Shown one piece after another: positions 33,521 through 45,605 of a DNA stretch of 64,000 nt (the stretch's first letter is position 1; each line of letters starts with the position of its first letter). The stretch covers positions 124,001 through 188,000 of the forward strand of contig JAGFNQ010004737.1 of assembly GCA_024364735.1 (NCBI GenBank), read 5' to 3'. The notes under the pieces are model-generated. The model searched no databases, was not told where the DNA came from, and was given only the letters and a program-made list of their open reading frames with translations. Made by a program: the position numbers and the translations under genes. This DNA is from Boesenbergia rotunda. Taxonomy: Eukaryota > Streptophyta > Magnoliopsida > Zingiberales > Zingiberaceae.

Positions 33521-33861
33521 AGATAGAGGAAAGGAGATCTCACAAATCAAAAAGAGATAAGAAGGGTACCAAAACTTGTCTTGGATTAGTAGTGTGGGAG
33601 AATAGGATAATGTAATTTGCTTGATTGGCATTGCATATATTTTGAGAAAAGATGATAAAAAATAATAAAAAAATTATGACAAATTTTTAAAAAATGATAT
33701 TTATAACAATTCTAACTTATGGTGAAAAGATAAGAATTCAAAATTGAAAAAGACGTACAAAAATATTTTAAAACCTTGCATAGATATTTTTTTATTTGAA
33801 AGAAAAATTGAAAAATCTGAAAATGAAAGAAAAGCTAGAATGGTGGTTTTACCAATTGTGG
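33521..33861. other. AT-rich leader of W, no gene
   Basis: A/T-rich sequence (aataataaaaaaattatgac, agatattttttta) between gag and the old W LTR. I see no clear primer binding site, though 'ttgtggatattagag' at 33856-33870 could be a decayed one. Confidence 0.4.
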
Positions 33862-34837
33862 ATATTAGAGAGTGATAGAATTTATATAAGAGTTTACGTA
33901 GCAGAAAAAGATAAGCACAAAAACAATCACTAACACATTTTTTCTTTTACTTGGTTTGGAGTCTGTGACGGTTCTTACTTCAAGGCCCATGGTTCGTGAC
34001 TGTTTATTTTGGGCAATTTTATATAGCATAAATGAGTACAAAAAATGTGATGTTAAGTACAAGAAATAGAAAAGAATACCGACAACTTTTAACTGAAATG
34101 CAACAAGGAGCAAGTCATTGTTGGAGCAGTGTTTCATCGTCTCTGGACTGTTTTGGTGCAGCACACTTGAGCACACATGATGTAGAAAGTTGATGACTGA
34201 AGTCTATGGTTGAAAACCATTATAATACGAGCACCCGAGTGCCCATAGGGGCACCCCCATTGCTGCGATCTAGCTATGTCCCAATCTGCTACATGGTCAA
34301 CCCTTATCCTTCTCGGGCACCTGAGAGCCTCTGGGCACCTGTGTTGTTGATGTGGCGACTCCAACCAGCCTGCGCCAACTCAACCTCTCCTAGGTTGAGT
34401 CACGTCAATAAGGGTGCCCGACACTGTTGGATCGAGAGAAACGATAGAGGGGGGTGAATATCGTTAAAAATTTTCGGAAAAGAATTAGAGTAAGTACACA
34501 GCGGAATAAGAACAATCGCAAACATTGGGAGTTTTACTTGGTTCGGAGCCTGGGTCGACTCCTACTCCAAGGCCCACGGTTGTTGACCGTTTACTGAGGG
34601 CAATTCTATAATCGCGCAAAGATTCTTACAAGAGTTTACAATTGTAGTGCAGTAATAGTATAACAGAAATGAACAATCAGTTCTTCGTTATCGACGTCCG
34701 ATATCGGATGTTTCTCGGAGCAGAGGGACGTCGTCGGCGCTTTCATGTCGATTTGGAAGGTTTCTGGGGCGAAGCGCAGGAGCAGAAGAACGTAACAGCG
34801 TTGGAAGATGTTGTGTTGAAGCTTGGGGGGTCGAGGG

Positions 34838-34850
34838 CCTTTTATAGGGT
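34838..34850 (-). promoter_or_regulatory. W LTR TATA box
   Basis: The minus strand reads CCCTATAAAAGG. It separates the R/U5 side (34425 to about 34830) from the hairpin-bearing U3 (34860-35754). Confidence 0.6.
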
Positions 34851-35439
34851 TCTGAGGGCGCCTTGGAGCACGGGGGCGCCCTCCACGTGGCATGTGATCC
34901 CCTCTTCTCCCGGTCAGCGAGTTATCCCTTTAAAGTCGGGATAATTCTTTGATGGGGGCGCCCTGGAAGCCGAGGGCGCCCTGGCTGACCTGTTCAGCAG
35001 GAGTATCAGCTGGATGAGGCATATCCTCATCGCTGACTTCAGGTGCGGGGCGCCCTGGTGGCTGGGGGCGCCCCAGCCAGTCTTCAGCAGAAGCTCCTTT
35101 TGCTTCATTTGTTTTGTGTTTACCTTGGGGGCACCCGGGAGACTCAGGGCGCCCTACTCAGCTGCTGCCTCACTCCTTTGAGGCTCTCTGAGCTGCAGAC
35201 ACTCGTTCCTTTGGTCCTGCATCTAGGATTAGTCCGAAAACAACATAAAGCAGTAAGTTGTTAGTTTTATACAGCCTTAGCTTTCTTGGTTCTGACTTTG
35301 GGTCTCCAGAATGGAACCCAAGGTCGAACCAACGCCTACTGTTCCCTCGACGGGGAACGCAACCTCACCTACTCCTCTCGGGAGAATGTACCTGATGCCA
35401 ACTGCTCCTCTGGTTGGACTTTTGCCTAGCGGTCCTTCG

Positions 35440-35652
35440 CCAGGTCTTGGAACCAAGCTGTCCTTCGTCTGGCGCCTAGCAGTCCTTCGCTAGGGCTTTG
35501 TATCCTGGCATTCCTTCGCCAGGTGCCTAGCAGCCCTTCGCTAGGACTTTGTTTCCTGGCAGCCCTTCGCCAGGTGCCTAGCAGCCCTTCGCTAGGACCT
35601 TGTTTCCTGGCAGCCCTTCGCCAGGTGCCTAGCAGCCCTTCGCTAGGACATT
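35440..35652 (-). repeat. Alternating CCTGGC/CCTAGC hairpin array in W U3
   Basis: Two 20-bp palindromes alternate with a period of about 50 bp: CCTGGCAGCCCTTCGCCAGG and CCTAGCAGCCCTTCGCTAGG. Stems co-vary (CCTGGC/GCCAGG, CCTAGC/GCTAGG) around a constant loop AGCCCTTC. Shorter GGCGCC-centred palindromes occur at 34862-35160. The array explains a 78-codon minus-strand ORF with repeats of SEGLLGTWRR; that ORF is not a gene. Confidence 0.88.
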
Positions 35653-36401
35653 TCCTGTACACTTGAGTAACATTGTTAGATCACCAATAAACTTAACTTT
35701 GAATCCTTTGCCAATATCAAAACAAGGTTCGATATGGTGCTTCCTACACCAACAGAGACCTCTCGGGCGCCTGTGTTCCCAAGTGCTCAAGACCTCTCGG
35801 GCGCCCCAGATGCGAAGAGTGCCCTAATGCCTCAGCTGTAACACAGGGTTAGTCCAAGCAAGAATAATATGAAAAGTAAATCCATGTACAACAGCCAATG
35901 TTGTTTAATCCTGACTTTGGATTTCAACTGAAATCGTAGGTAGGACCGACGCCTACTATTTCCTCTTATGGGGAATGTGTCCTCACCAACTCTAATATGG
36001 AAAAGTAACCTATTGCCAACTAGCACCTCCGGTTGGGCTTTTGCTCTAGCTCTGAAGATTCTGAATCTTGAGACGTCTGTATCTCGACCCATCCCTACTT
36101 TTATCTATTGTCCTCGTTCGGTTAAGACTCCTGCCCGATCTTCCAGATCAGAATTTCAGTTCCCATCCCCCAATTAGGTCTTCATACCCAGTCTTCCGAA
36201 CCAAATCTTCGTGCACAACCCTTGGTTAAGTCTTCATGCCTAGTCTTCCGAGCCAGGTCATCGTGTCCAACCCTCGAACAGGTCATCGTGCCTAGGTAAA
36301 TTAGGACTTTCCTACACTCTTAGTGAAACACACTAGATCCTAAACAATACTTAACTTTGAATATTTGCCAATTTGAAAACAAGATTCGATATGGTGCTTC
36401 C

Positions 36402-37773
36402 TGTTAGATCGTTGACGTACGCTAGAAGGGGGGGTGAATAGCAATTTTCACCTTCTTCCTATGATTGTTAGTGCGCAACCGGAAATCTAATAACTAAAAC
36501 AAAACTAACAATGCTAACAAACCTATTTACGTGGTTCGGAGATGAAGACTCTTACACCATGACAGTCCGTGAGGTGGACGATCCCTTGATCCTTCGGCGG
36601 ATCACTCCCCGGATGCCCTCCGGCTAGCTCACATAGCTTCTTGTGGGTGGAGAAACCTCGCCACAATCATGAGTACACCTCTGAGCTCTAAAGACTTCTA
36701 ACAAGCCTTAACCAAGCTTGTTTCGTCAGAGCTTCCAGCCCAAACCGAGTTCTCTTTAAATAAAACTCAAGCTGGAAAACACTCCACCAGTCGACTACTC
36801 CCAGGGCAGTCGACTAGTCCCACTGAAAATCGACCGTTGCAACTCCAACGTTCGAATTTTAGCCGACTTAACCAGTCACCACCAATCGACTGCTCCCAGG
36901 GTAGTCGACTGGTCCAGGGTCAGAAACCTTCTGTGAATTTCTGTTTGTGCTGGCAGTTGACTGTTGTATCACCAGTCGACTGCCCAGCTTCTACAAACAC
37001 TCTTCCTCACTTTAACAACCCTCCTCCACGTGTGCCTTCAAGTACACTCCCTTGGCTTGCCCCTTGAAGTCCTCATCCACCGTATATCGCCCCTCGGATG
37101 CATACACAAGCCTTCCCTTGGCTCGCCTCCATGCCACCCTTCACGTGTGCCCTTTGAAGTCCACTTCCCGGCTTGCCCTTAGAGTCATCCTCCCTCGGCT
37201 CTTGTCCCTTCATGACTCAGCTGACTCTTCACCAACAGCCTTGACTATTGCCTTCGCACCCTCTTCGTCTTCGGCCCTCGTCCCTCGGATGCACACAAGC
37301 CTCCAGCTTGTCTCCATGCCACCCTTCACCGTATCGAAGCCGTCCAGCCAAGTCAATATGTGTAAACCTGCACATCCTGCACACTCACATATACATATTA
37401 GATCACAAGGGAAAACCTAACTTAAACCCTTTGCCCAAACATCAAAACACATGGTCACTCTGGACCATAGATTGCCTCAACAATCTCCCCCTTTTTGATG
37501 TTTGGAAATACGTTTAAGTTAGGGAAAACAAATAGTAATAAATAGCAATAACAATGCTAAACAAACATTTGGACCTATGTTGCCAAGGCTCCACCTTGGA
37601 CTTACACCGCCAATGCATATGTAATGCAAACATGGATCCTATCCCAAGGCATCCCACACACCTAACTTCCCCATGTTAGGAATTTTACCAAAATGGAGTT
37701 TTTAAAGCTTCTTCAAAGCTCCCCTTACATTGGACTTACAAAGACTTTTTAAGAACCCCTCCAAGGTTCCCCT
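36402..37773 (-). mobile_element. Y3: 3' end of a Y-family element
   Basis: The 3' LTR (36402-37482, 1,081 bp) runs from TGTTAGATCG to GATTGCCTCAACA, followed by the polypurine tract complement (ATCTCCCCCTTTTT) and 291 bp of internal DNA homologous to Y1 10978-11250. It is cut at 37774 by X2; the rest would lie beyond X2. It has the CAGTCGACTG pairs (about 36787-36985). It was inserted in the old W LTR. Confidence 0.82.
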
Positions 37774-39856
37774 TGTTGGAACCGGATGGCTAGAGAGGGG
37801 GGGTGATTATAGCCAATCACTTGGACTTTAAGCACTTATTGAATTTCTACACTTCACTTTGTTAGTAGCACAGCGGAAGTATTGAAAACAGAGTATGCAG
37901 AAAAACAAGAAACAAAACAAACTAACACCACTAGCAAGATCGCTAACAAGGAGGGTTTACAAGGTTCGGGGATAACTTGCCCCTACTCCTTGGCGTGCCC
38001 GTAAGGTGGGCGATCCCTTGATCGTCGGCAGATCAAGCCCCGGTGAACACCGGATAGTAAGCAACCTCCTTCTCGGTGGAGAAACCTCTCCACAGCGTTT
38101 CAATCAAGGATATAGCTTAAGCACAAAGAAACACAAGAAGAATCTTACTCAGCACTTAGCAAAGACAAGAACACAGCAAGCTCCCTCTGAGCTCCACCCA
38201 GCGACGATCTCACGCAAGAACCCTTTCCCCGTGTCTTCTCGCTGTTGGACTCGAAGCTTCTTGTTCCTTCCTCCAAATGCTCAAGCAAGGAATGATTGCT
38301 TCAGGATTGCAGTAGCTTGCTCAAGATGATAGAACTCAAGAACACGCAAGCAAAGTGTGGAGAAACACAGTCGCACAGCAAGAACTCAAGAAGCCGAACT
38401 CTTCATAGCCAACTCTACTCCGCTCCTTTTGTTCCTCCACTGAGTATCAGGTGACACCATCTCACTGCAGCCTCCAGCTGCTTACCTGCAACCACCAGCT
38501 ACCACTGAGCTCCTCTGGACTCCCTGAGCCTCCCTCTGATCAGCCCCAGACAGCAGCTCCAGCCAGCGCCCGTTGCAACCTGAGATGGAAAAACAGACAA
38601 ACCTGCTCCAAGGAAAGGTCTCCATTGACTCTCCTTGAGTTCTTGAATCCTTCCCTGTCACCTGTAGCTTAATCAGAGTATTAGGACAGCATATCAAGCA
38701 GCAAATCATGTATCAGATGTTAAGCGCAGAGAATCGGATACGTTCAGACGCGTTCAGAGTGTCTGACAGTGCATTTTGAATTAAAGTGATCGGTCACCGG
38801 ACTGATCAGAGAGCCTCCTGATCGGTCACCAGACCGATCAGGCTAGGTCCAGACCGATCAGGCTTCGTCCTGATCGGTCCCCAACGCTCAATCAGAAATC
38901 GAGATTTCTTTGGGATTCTCCTGGATCGATCACCAGACCGATCCCAGGTTGTGGATCGATCACCAGACCGATCCACACCATTATCAGGCGATTTCTGAGC
39001 TTCGCAGTCCAAACCTCCTGATCGGTCACCGAACCGATCAGGGAGCCTCCTGATCGGTCACCTGACCGATCAGGTCATGACCAGACAGATCAAGTTCTGT
39101 TCTAATCGATCATAGAGAGGAACCTGCGACGCTGGATCGTTCTCCAGAACGATCTGCACAGTGATCCTGATCGGTCCACAGACCGATCAGGAGCAGATCA
39201 GCAAGGGAACTCAACCTCACTGTGTGCTCCCTGATCGGTCACCAGACCGATCACGAGCCAAGCAGTGGGTGAAACCCATACTCCCTGATCGGTCACCAGA
39301 CCGATCCAGGGGCTCCAACCTAGCCCTCCAAGCTAGGACCTGACCCTCCATGCCAGGGTTTTTCCACTAACTCTCCAGTTGGGACTTTTCACCTAACCCT
39401 CCAAGTTAGAACTTTTCACCTAGCCCTCCGAGCTAGGACTTTTCACCTAGCCCTCCGAGCTAGGACTTTTCACCCAACCTTCCGAGTTAGAACTTTCCAT
39501 ACCTAGCCCTCCAAGCTAGGACCTGACCCTCCAAGCCAGGACTTTTTCACCTAACTCTCCAAGTTGGGACTTTTCACCTAACCCTCCAAGTTAGGACTTT
39601 TCACCTAGCCCTCCAAGCTAGGACTTTTCACCCAACCCTTCCGAATTTGGACTTTTCAACACCTAGCCCTCCAAGCTAGGATTTTCCATACCTAACCCTC
39701 CAGGTTAGGATTTTCCAACACCAGCCCTCCAAGCTAGGATTTTCCATAACATGCCTAATCCCCGATTAGGACTTAACCATAATCATAATAATCATCAACC
39801 TAAACTAAAATCGATGTCAACACCAAAATAACAATCAGGGTCAGACTGCATCAACA
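37774..39856 (-). repeat. X2 3' LTR (2,083 bp)
   Basis: Plus-strand ends are TGTTGGAACCGG and GACTGCATCAACA. Array B hairpins (about 38786-39310) and array A hairpins (about 39317-39745) appear in reverse order to X1, as expected for the opposite strand. The polypurine tract complement follows at 39857. Confidence 0.92.
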
Positions 39857-40463
39857 ATCTCCCCCTTTTTGTTGTTTGACAATCCGATTTTAAGTTTAGA
39901 GATTCTCAATCAATTTCTCAACTTTCAGAATCAAAGGGAAATCAAGATCCTCCCCCTACAATATAATCATCCTAAACTTAACCAACCAACACTCTCCCCC
40001 TTTGTCGAACACCGAAAAGGGTTTAGAGGTACTATTAAGTTTAACCATACTCCCCCTCAACCCTAGGGGTATCCCAAAACAATAAAGATTTGATTGATTT
40101 TTGATAATCATATGAACACATATGACAAAGATAAGGCATGGCAAAACAAGCATATGTATCATATGAGCATGACATCATAAGTATGAACATAATCATATAG
40201 AATGAGGCATATAAACAATAGTAATCATGTGAACTCATATAAGCCAACATCCTAAACATGATAGGGCAAATAGAAAATTTATGCAAGATGTCAAATGCAT
40301 CATAATGCAAAGTCTAGTCATAGTCAAGCGCATAAGCAATAATCCAGACAAACAAGTAGATGCATATCCACGCATCAAAGTCAACATCATGCCATGACAG
40401 GCAAAGTCAGGACAAACAGATCCGTCAAATAGTCTGAAATCACCAAACAAGCACAGAGCACAG
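39857..40463 (-). other. X2 3' untranslated region and polypurine tract
   Basis: The minus-strand polypurine tract is AAAAAGGGGGAGAT (39857-39870), and a second purine block (AAAGGGGGAGAG) is near 39995. The rest has no coding signal and is homologous to 2448-3042. Confidence 0.7.
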
Positions 40464-40919
40464 TCAATCGTCAACGGGGGGGTCAGCCTGCATAGGATCG
40501 TCCATCGTGTCATCATCAGCAGCAAAGGACCCTAGTGCGGCACTACATGAAGGCGCATCTCCCGAAAATGTGTGGCGGCGCCACTCATCGTACCAGGTCT
40601 GCTGCAGTGTACGGATCCTAGAGACATCAGCCTCCACTGCTGTCAGTCGGCGGTCGAAAGATTTGAATCCCGAATGGACCTCCTCTCGATGAAGCTCTCG
40701 CAGATGAAGATCATACTGGATCGTCTGATCCAGCTCGAAAATCTGCCATCGGAGATCCGGGTCCCGCTCATAGTCGTAATCATCATCAGCAGCAGCAGCA
40801 GCGGGAGCCTCCTGAGGTGCAGCAGCATCGGCTGGTGCCTGAAAATGTGGTCCTCCCCCAGGTAGCTCACCGAGTCCTCTCCCATCCTTCCAAACCAAGG
40901 CCCCATCGCGATCCTGTAA

Positions 40920-43470
40920 TGTTGGGACTGGGTACAAGTTGACATGGATGCGGGTTCGTAATTTTAAAATTAATTACGTGCAGCAGAAGGTTTAGCATAA
41001 ATAATTTCTCAAATTATTTAACCACACATCTAAGCATGCAACCTTATGTTGTGTAGACATGATCATATATTTAAAATTTTGCAGAAACGTAAACTAATTT
41101 ACTTGTTACCTCGCGTAACTCGAAGAAAGGGACGAGATCCAACCATAAGCGTCCCTTGGAAGCTCCGCCTCTATTCGCGTCCACGCCGAGTTTTCTTCGG
41201 GATGACTTCGCAAAGCCACGAGTCTCATGTTCTCGAGAACTACTAGATTCTCCGAGAATGCGACAAGAAACCAAGAGAGAAGTAATCATATCGGAAAAAC
41301 TCACCACCAAGGTTGGCCGGAATCACAATTCCGGCGAGAAGGAGGAAGATGACATGCGCCCAATCCCAAGGTGATGATGGCCGGAGAGGAAGATCATCCC
41401 AACGGAAGAACTTCATCGCCTCGGTGCTTCTCCTTGTGCTTACGGCAAGAAGAAAGGGGGAGAGGCTTGTGGTCGGCCTAGAGGAAGAAGGGAGGAGAGG
41501 GAGAGAGCCCAAGCAAGAATACTTGGATTATTTCAAATGAATTCCAAGCCTTGCCTTGGGTCCTTTATATAGTGGCCTCTCAACCGCCAAGTCTCTTTTT
41601 TCTTATGGAATAAATTTTCATAAGAAATTTATCATATAAATTTTCTATGACTTATTCCATCATGCCAAGTCTTGATTTTATATCATCGTTAAAATCATAT
41701 TTTAATTCATGATAAAAATCAACCAAGTCTCCTTTTCGTATGGAATAAATTTTCATAAGAAATTTATCATATAAATTTCTTTGTATAAATTTCTTTATAT
41801 AAATTTCTTTATCACGGTAAATCAATCCATGATTGATTTTATAAAATAAAATTAATAAATCCATGGTTCATTTTAATTTCCATGAAAAATAAATTTTATA
41901 TAAATTTCTTTATCATGGTAAATCAATCCATGATTGATTTTATAAAATAAAATAAATCAATCCATGATTCATTTTAATTTCCATGAAAAATAAATTTTAT
42001 ATAAATTTCTTTATATAAATTTCTTTATCATGGTAAATCAATCCATGATTGATTTTATAAAATAAAATAAATCAATTCATGGTTCATTTTAATTTCTATG
42101 AAAAAATAAACCAAACCTTGGTTTATATAAAAATTTATATCATCCATAATTTTATAAAACAAACCACACTTGATTTATTTTATAAATTGAACCAAACAAT
42201 TTGGTTCCCTCCCTTTGTTGTGGTCGGCCAAGCAAAGAGGGTGGGGACCCTCTTTGGCCGGCCTATCCAAGCCACGCCCCAATGAATTAAACTCATTTAA
42301 TTCATCTATTAAGTGTTCAAAAGACTTAGCCATTTTACGCTTCCGATGCGTCTCTGAAAAATTCAGATTCAACTTATCATTTGGCTCAACCAAACCTAAT
42401 CTCTCTTGATTGGAAAATCTAATTTTCAACTCGTTTTAAATCCCTCGGATTACTCATAGTGCGTGTGACTAAATAGGCTTTCGATTTATGTTGGCCGTCT
42501 ATAATTAACCAATTATAGAATGATCATGAGTGGCACCTAGTAGTACATCATGATCCCCAATTAATCGAAAGATCAATGGTTGACCTCAGAAATAATTCTG
42601 AAACCCTTCAGCAGCTATAATGAATCGTGCCCCATTCCCTTCACCATCTTATACCCACTTGGTTCAGGACATAGTCTATGTGTGTCAGTCCCCACTAGGC
42701 TGACTACGTCACACCTAGCCCAAGTAACATTTTCTCGTCCTACGAATTCTAATTACTCTCATGTATCTAAGAGATTCATACTCTGAACATGTTATGCTCT
42801 GGCCAGAGGCTTCGAGTAACAATCCGATGACAGGCCTTGGGTATACATCTCCTCGCAAGGAGTGGTGAATCCTTTGTAGGTTGTTCAAACATCTTCGGGC
42901 ACTTCGGCTTACACCCAATCATCCTGGATCCACACCTCCTTGGAGATCCTTGCTTAAGATGTCAAAGTATAAGTCTCCATGACCAAGATGACTTGAACAC
43001 CGCAAGTCAAAGGAACATCGCACTTAAGCTGCAATAAGAACTTCATTGACATTTCTATATGTAGACTACCATATGAAGCTTTACAGCCAGTCACTCCAAT
43101 GAACTAGTTCCCTTAACTAGCATTCATGTTTATCTCCGGACATCCCAATGTCACCAGCCAATGAGATCAGCTGATTAGAGAATAACCCATGCTAGTCTCA
43201 ACAGAATTTATAGTGTCAGTATTTATCAATTCATCGACTAGGGACAATTTCAATACTTCACAATTGCACATGTAGAGATAATCACTAGTTGTGAATTCAT
43301 CACAAGTTCTCTCATGCTGTGAATTGTATTGCGGACATTCAGTAAATGAGTTTAAGATCTCAATCAAATACATAAACATGTATACTCAAATAGTGAATAT
43401 TCATTTATTAAAATAAATGATTACAATCATAAGGTAATTGCCTTAGGACACTTTTCTCATATCACTAACA
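40920..43470 (-). repeat. Solo LTR of the C2 family (2,551 bp)
   Basis: Plus-strand ends are TGTTGGGACTGG and ATCACTAACA, flanked by the perfect duplication TGTAA (40915-40919, 43471-43475). It matches the C2 3' LTR at 49920-52389. On the minus strand there is a TATA box (TATATAAA, 41564-41571). It disrupts exon 2 of the X2 accessory gene. Confidence 0.93.
41811..42110. repeat. AT-rich tandem repeats in the C2-family U3
   Basis: About three copies of a 103-112 bp unit containing 'ggtaaatcaatccatgattg' and 'ttcattttaatttc' (starts near 41814, 41917, 42029). A diverged equivalent lies at about 50790-51060 in the C2 LTR. Confidence 0.8.
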
Positions 43471-44701
43471 TGTAAGATGATGCCGGACTTGGCAAATGCC
43501 CACCGGCCAAGTCTGCAATCCTGTCGCACCATGGGCACTGTCCTGCCCTTGGTGACATCAACACCTACTGACATAAGCCAGTCGGTGATGAGATGACCAA
43601 ATGGCATATAGACTGTGCGGCGACTCGGCTCTCTATAAGATAGAATGGACTAAAAGATGCTCTCCATGATATCGAAGTCCATTCGGCGGTGCATGCCGTA
43701 GAGCATACGACAATGATAGGGGCGAATCTCAGTTAAAGGCTTAGAGGTGATGGGCAAGATGCAATTTGTAATTATCTTGAAAAGGATGTAGTCAACAGGA
43801 GCAAGTCGTAGGGCTGCAAAAGTCGAAAAATCAGGACTCAACTCATCGAGACCGGCCGGGCGGGGATGACCAAAGAAGTGCTGATAGATATCATCAGGAG
43901 TAATGTCTGCAAAAGGGGCTAGCAGAGGATCAGGAAACTCGGAATAGATCGAATACAGGTTGGGTGAACGTCGACCACCCAGGTACTCTGCTAGAATTTT
44001 GTAAGAGAAATCAAGGTTCATCTTGGCAACTCGAGTAGTGAACTCGAAGCCCCCCTGTGGTCCCTGCTGAAGATTGTTGTAAAATTCAGAGACAAGGTCA
44101 TAATTGATAGTTCTCTCCAGAGAGAGGAGAAAACCAAGGTTGTAAAACATGACTATCTCCATGACCGACGGACAGTGTTCAGTCAGAAAAGGGACATCTA
44201 TAGATCGGCAGGGTAACAATTTAAAAGTCCTTGATTGGAAAGCCTGCTCACAGGCGACATTTGGAAAGCGAGAGCTCGAGGAGAGCTGAGGCCATCTGGA
44301 GGGCGCAGATGAGGAAGGGGCTTTCCCCTTCGCGCTACCCTCTGCGGGTTCTTTACGTTTTGATGATTTTCTAAAGATTTGAATTGGTCATGGCAAGAGA
44401 TTAAATGAACATGAGGTGGAATTGATCATATGACATAGGTATAATCAAGAGTAGATCATGAAACCATAATCATAAGATAGAATTGATCATAAAAGACAGG
44501 GCAAAGAATGATCATGACAAACCAACAGATTACAAATGTAAGAATTAATCAACGGTAGGATATGGCAAAGATGGGTCACGGCCAAAATAGGAGGTCACGG
44601 CACAACAAGAAAATCAAAATAAAGACCATGATTAGCACAAATACATATACTATGAACCGATTTGCAAGAAAAACTAAGCCAAAAACTCACTTTGGTGCCA
44701 T

Positions 44702-45605
44702 TGGTGAAGTTCTTGAAGTCTGGAAGGGAAAAGGCTTGTGCAGGAGAAGATCCTCAGCGCAAGAAAGGAGCGCAAACACCTTCAGCGAGAGAGAAACTCG
44801 CTGTAAGAAGGAAGAGCTTGTAGAAACCCTTCTCAGGATCACACACGCAGAAACTCACTCGAGGAAGAAGAGGATGAGGAAAGCTCTCGCACGAAGTGAA
44901 GAGAAGCAAGGTAGTGGGGTTTCGGCGCTAGGGTTCGGAAAAGAGTGGTTTTTCGCGAAGTTAATCGGTTGGTGAATCGGTCCACCAACCAGACTTTAAT
45001 GCGATTGAACGGATCACCGTTCGATCTGAGAACGTCCAGACCGATCAGGCTCTGGCCTGATCGGACTGGCCTGGTCCTGATCGGTCGGGTGATCGATCAG
45101 GCAGGATCCTGATCGATCGGTTGATCGATCAGGAAGCGAACAGTAGGGTTGGATGATGTTTGAGAAGCCTTCCTGATCGGTCTGTGGACCGATCACCACA
45201 TGGTGCCAGATCGGTCCGGGGACTGATCCAGACTAGCATAGAATGTTTGATCAGGATTTTGTTAAGTCTCTGTCGACCCCTCTGATCGGTCTGTGGACCG
45301 ATCAACGCAGGAGGAAGCCAGATCGGTCCGGGGACCGATCAGCCCTATGCCTGATCGGTCCAGTGACCAATCAAGGATCCTGATACTCCCAGATACGATC
45401 TGAAACTTTTAGTTTCAGACTCTCACACGATTTTTGAGGGAATCTGATGGCAAATATCAATCTTAGGGGTGATCCCTTGACTAAAATTGATCCCTAAACA
45501 AGGATCAAAGGTCCTTATGGTTTGAACAAAAACTTTGCTCCATCCAAGTGGAGTCAAACTCAATCAACAATCATTCAAACAAGTTTTAACCAAGATTGTG
45601 CCAAA
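44702..45605 (-). other. Leader of the X2 accessory gene and intergenic DNA
   Basis: Upstream of the ATG the minus strand looks like a plant 5' untranslated region (CCGAACCCTAGCGCCGAAAC, then CT-rich sequence), matching 830-1050 of X1 (CCAAACCCTAGCGCCGAAAC). Further upstream, 45033-45375 has about eight GATCGGTC-type palindromes. No other gene is visible. Confidence 0.65.

Larger units (their letters stand above)
34425..35754 (-). repeat. Solo W LTR (1,330 bp)
   Basis: Plus-strand ends are TGTTGGATCG and CTACACCAACA, flanked by GACAC (34420-34424) and GAGAC (35755-35759), a one-mismatch target duplication. No internal region adjoins it. It has a TATA box on the minus strand and hairpin-rich U3. 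It is inserted in an older copy of itself. Confidence 0.75.
33862..36401 (-). repeat. Old W LTR, split by a younger W LTR
   Basis: Segments 33862-34424 and 35755-36401 read as one diverged copy of the LTR at 34425-35754. Shared landmarks are 'ttttacttggtt(t/c)ggag', 'aaggccca(t/c)gg', 'tttgccaat' and 'gatatggtgcttcc'. It stops about 10 bp short of its expected end, where Y3 is inserted. Confidence 0.65.
40464..44701 (-). pseudogene. SIRE-like accessory gene (X2 copy), split by a solo LTR
   Basis: Exon 1 is 44701-44691 (ATG GCA CCA AA), the intron is 44690-44371 (GTGAGT...CTTTAG), and exon 2 is 44370-43471 continuing at 40914-40464 across an inserted LTR. With that LTR and one copy of its duplication left out, the length is 1,362 nt, in frame, for 453 residues. 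One in-frame TAG (43650-43652) lies where X1 has a Tyr-Ser region. Shared blocks with X1 include CRS, DLVSEFYNNL, GGRRS, PDPLLAPF, HFFGHPRP, PVDYILFKIITNCILP, YMPFGH and MVRQDCRL. The C-terminal part has a charged helical segment (LHLRELHREEVHSGFKSFDR) that X1 lacks, and an acidic tail. It lies 3' of copia pol, so it takes the SIRE env-like position. Function unknown. Confidence 0.75.

Noticed and set aside
35426..35662. 78-codon minus-strand ORF with repeats of SEGLLGTWRR
   Set aside because: It is the translation of the alternating 20-bp hairpin array in the W LTR; the repeat period of about 50 bp is a DNA property and no start context supports it.
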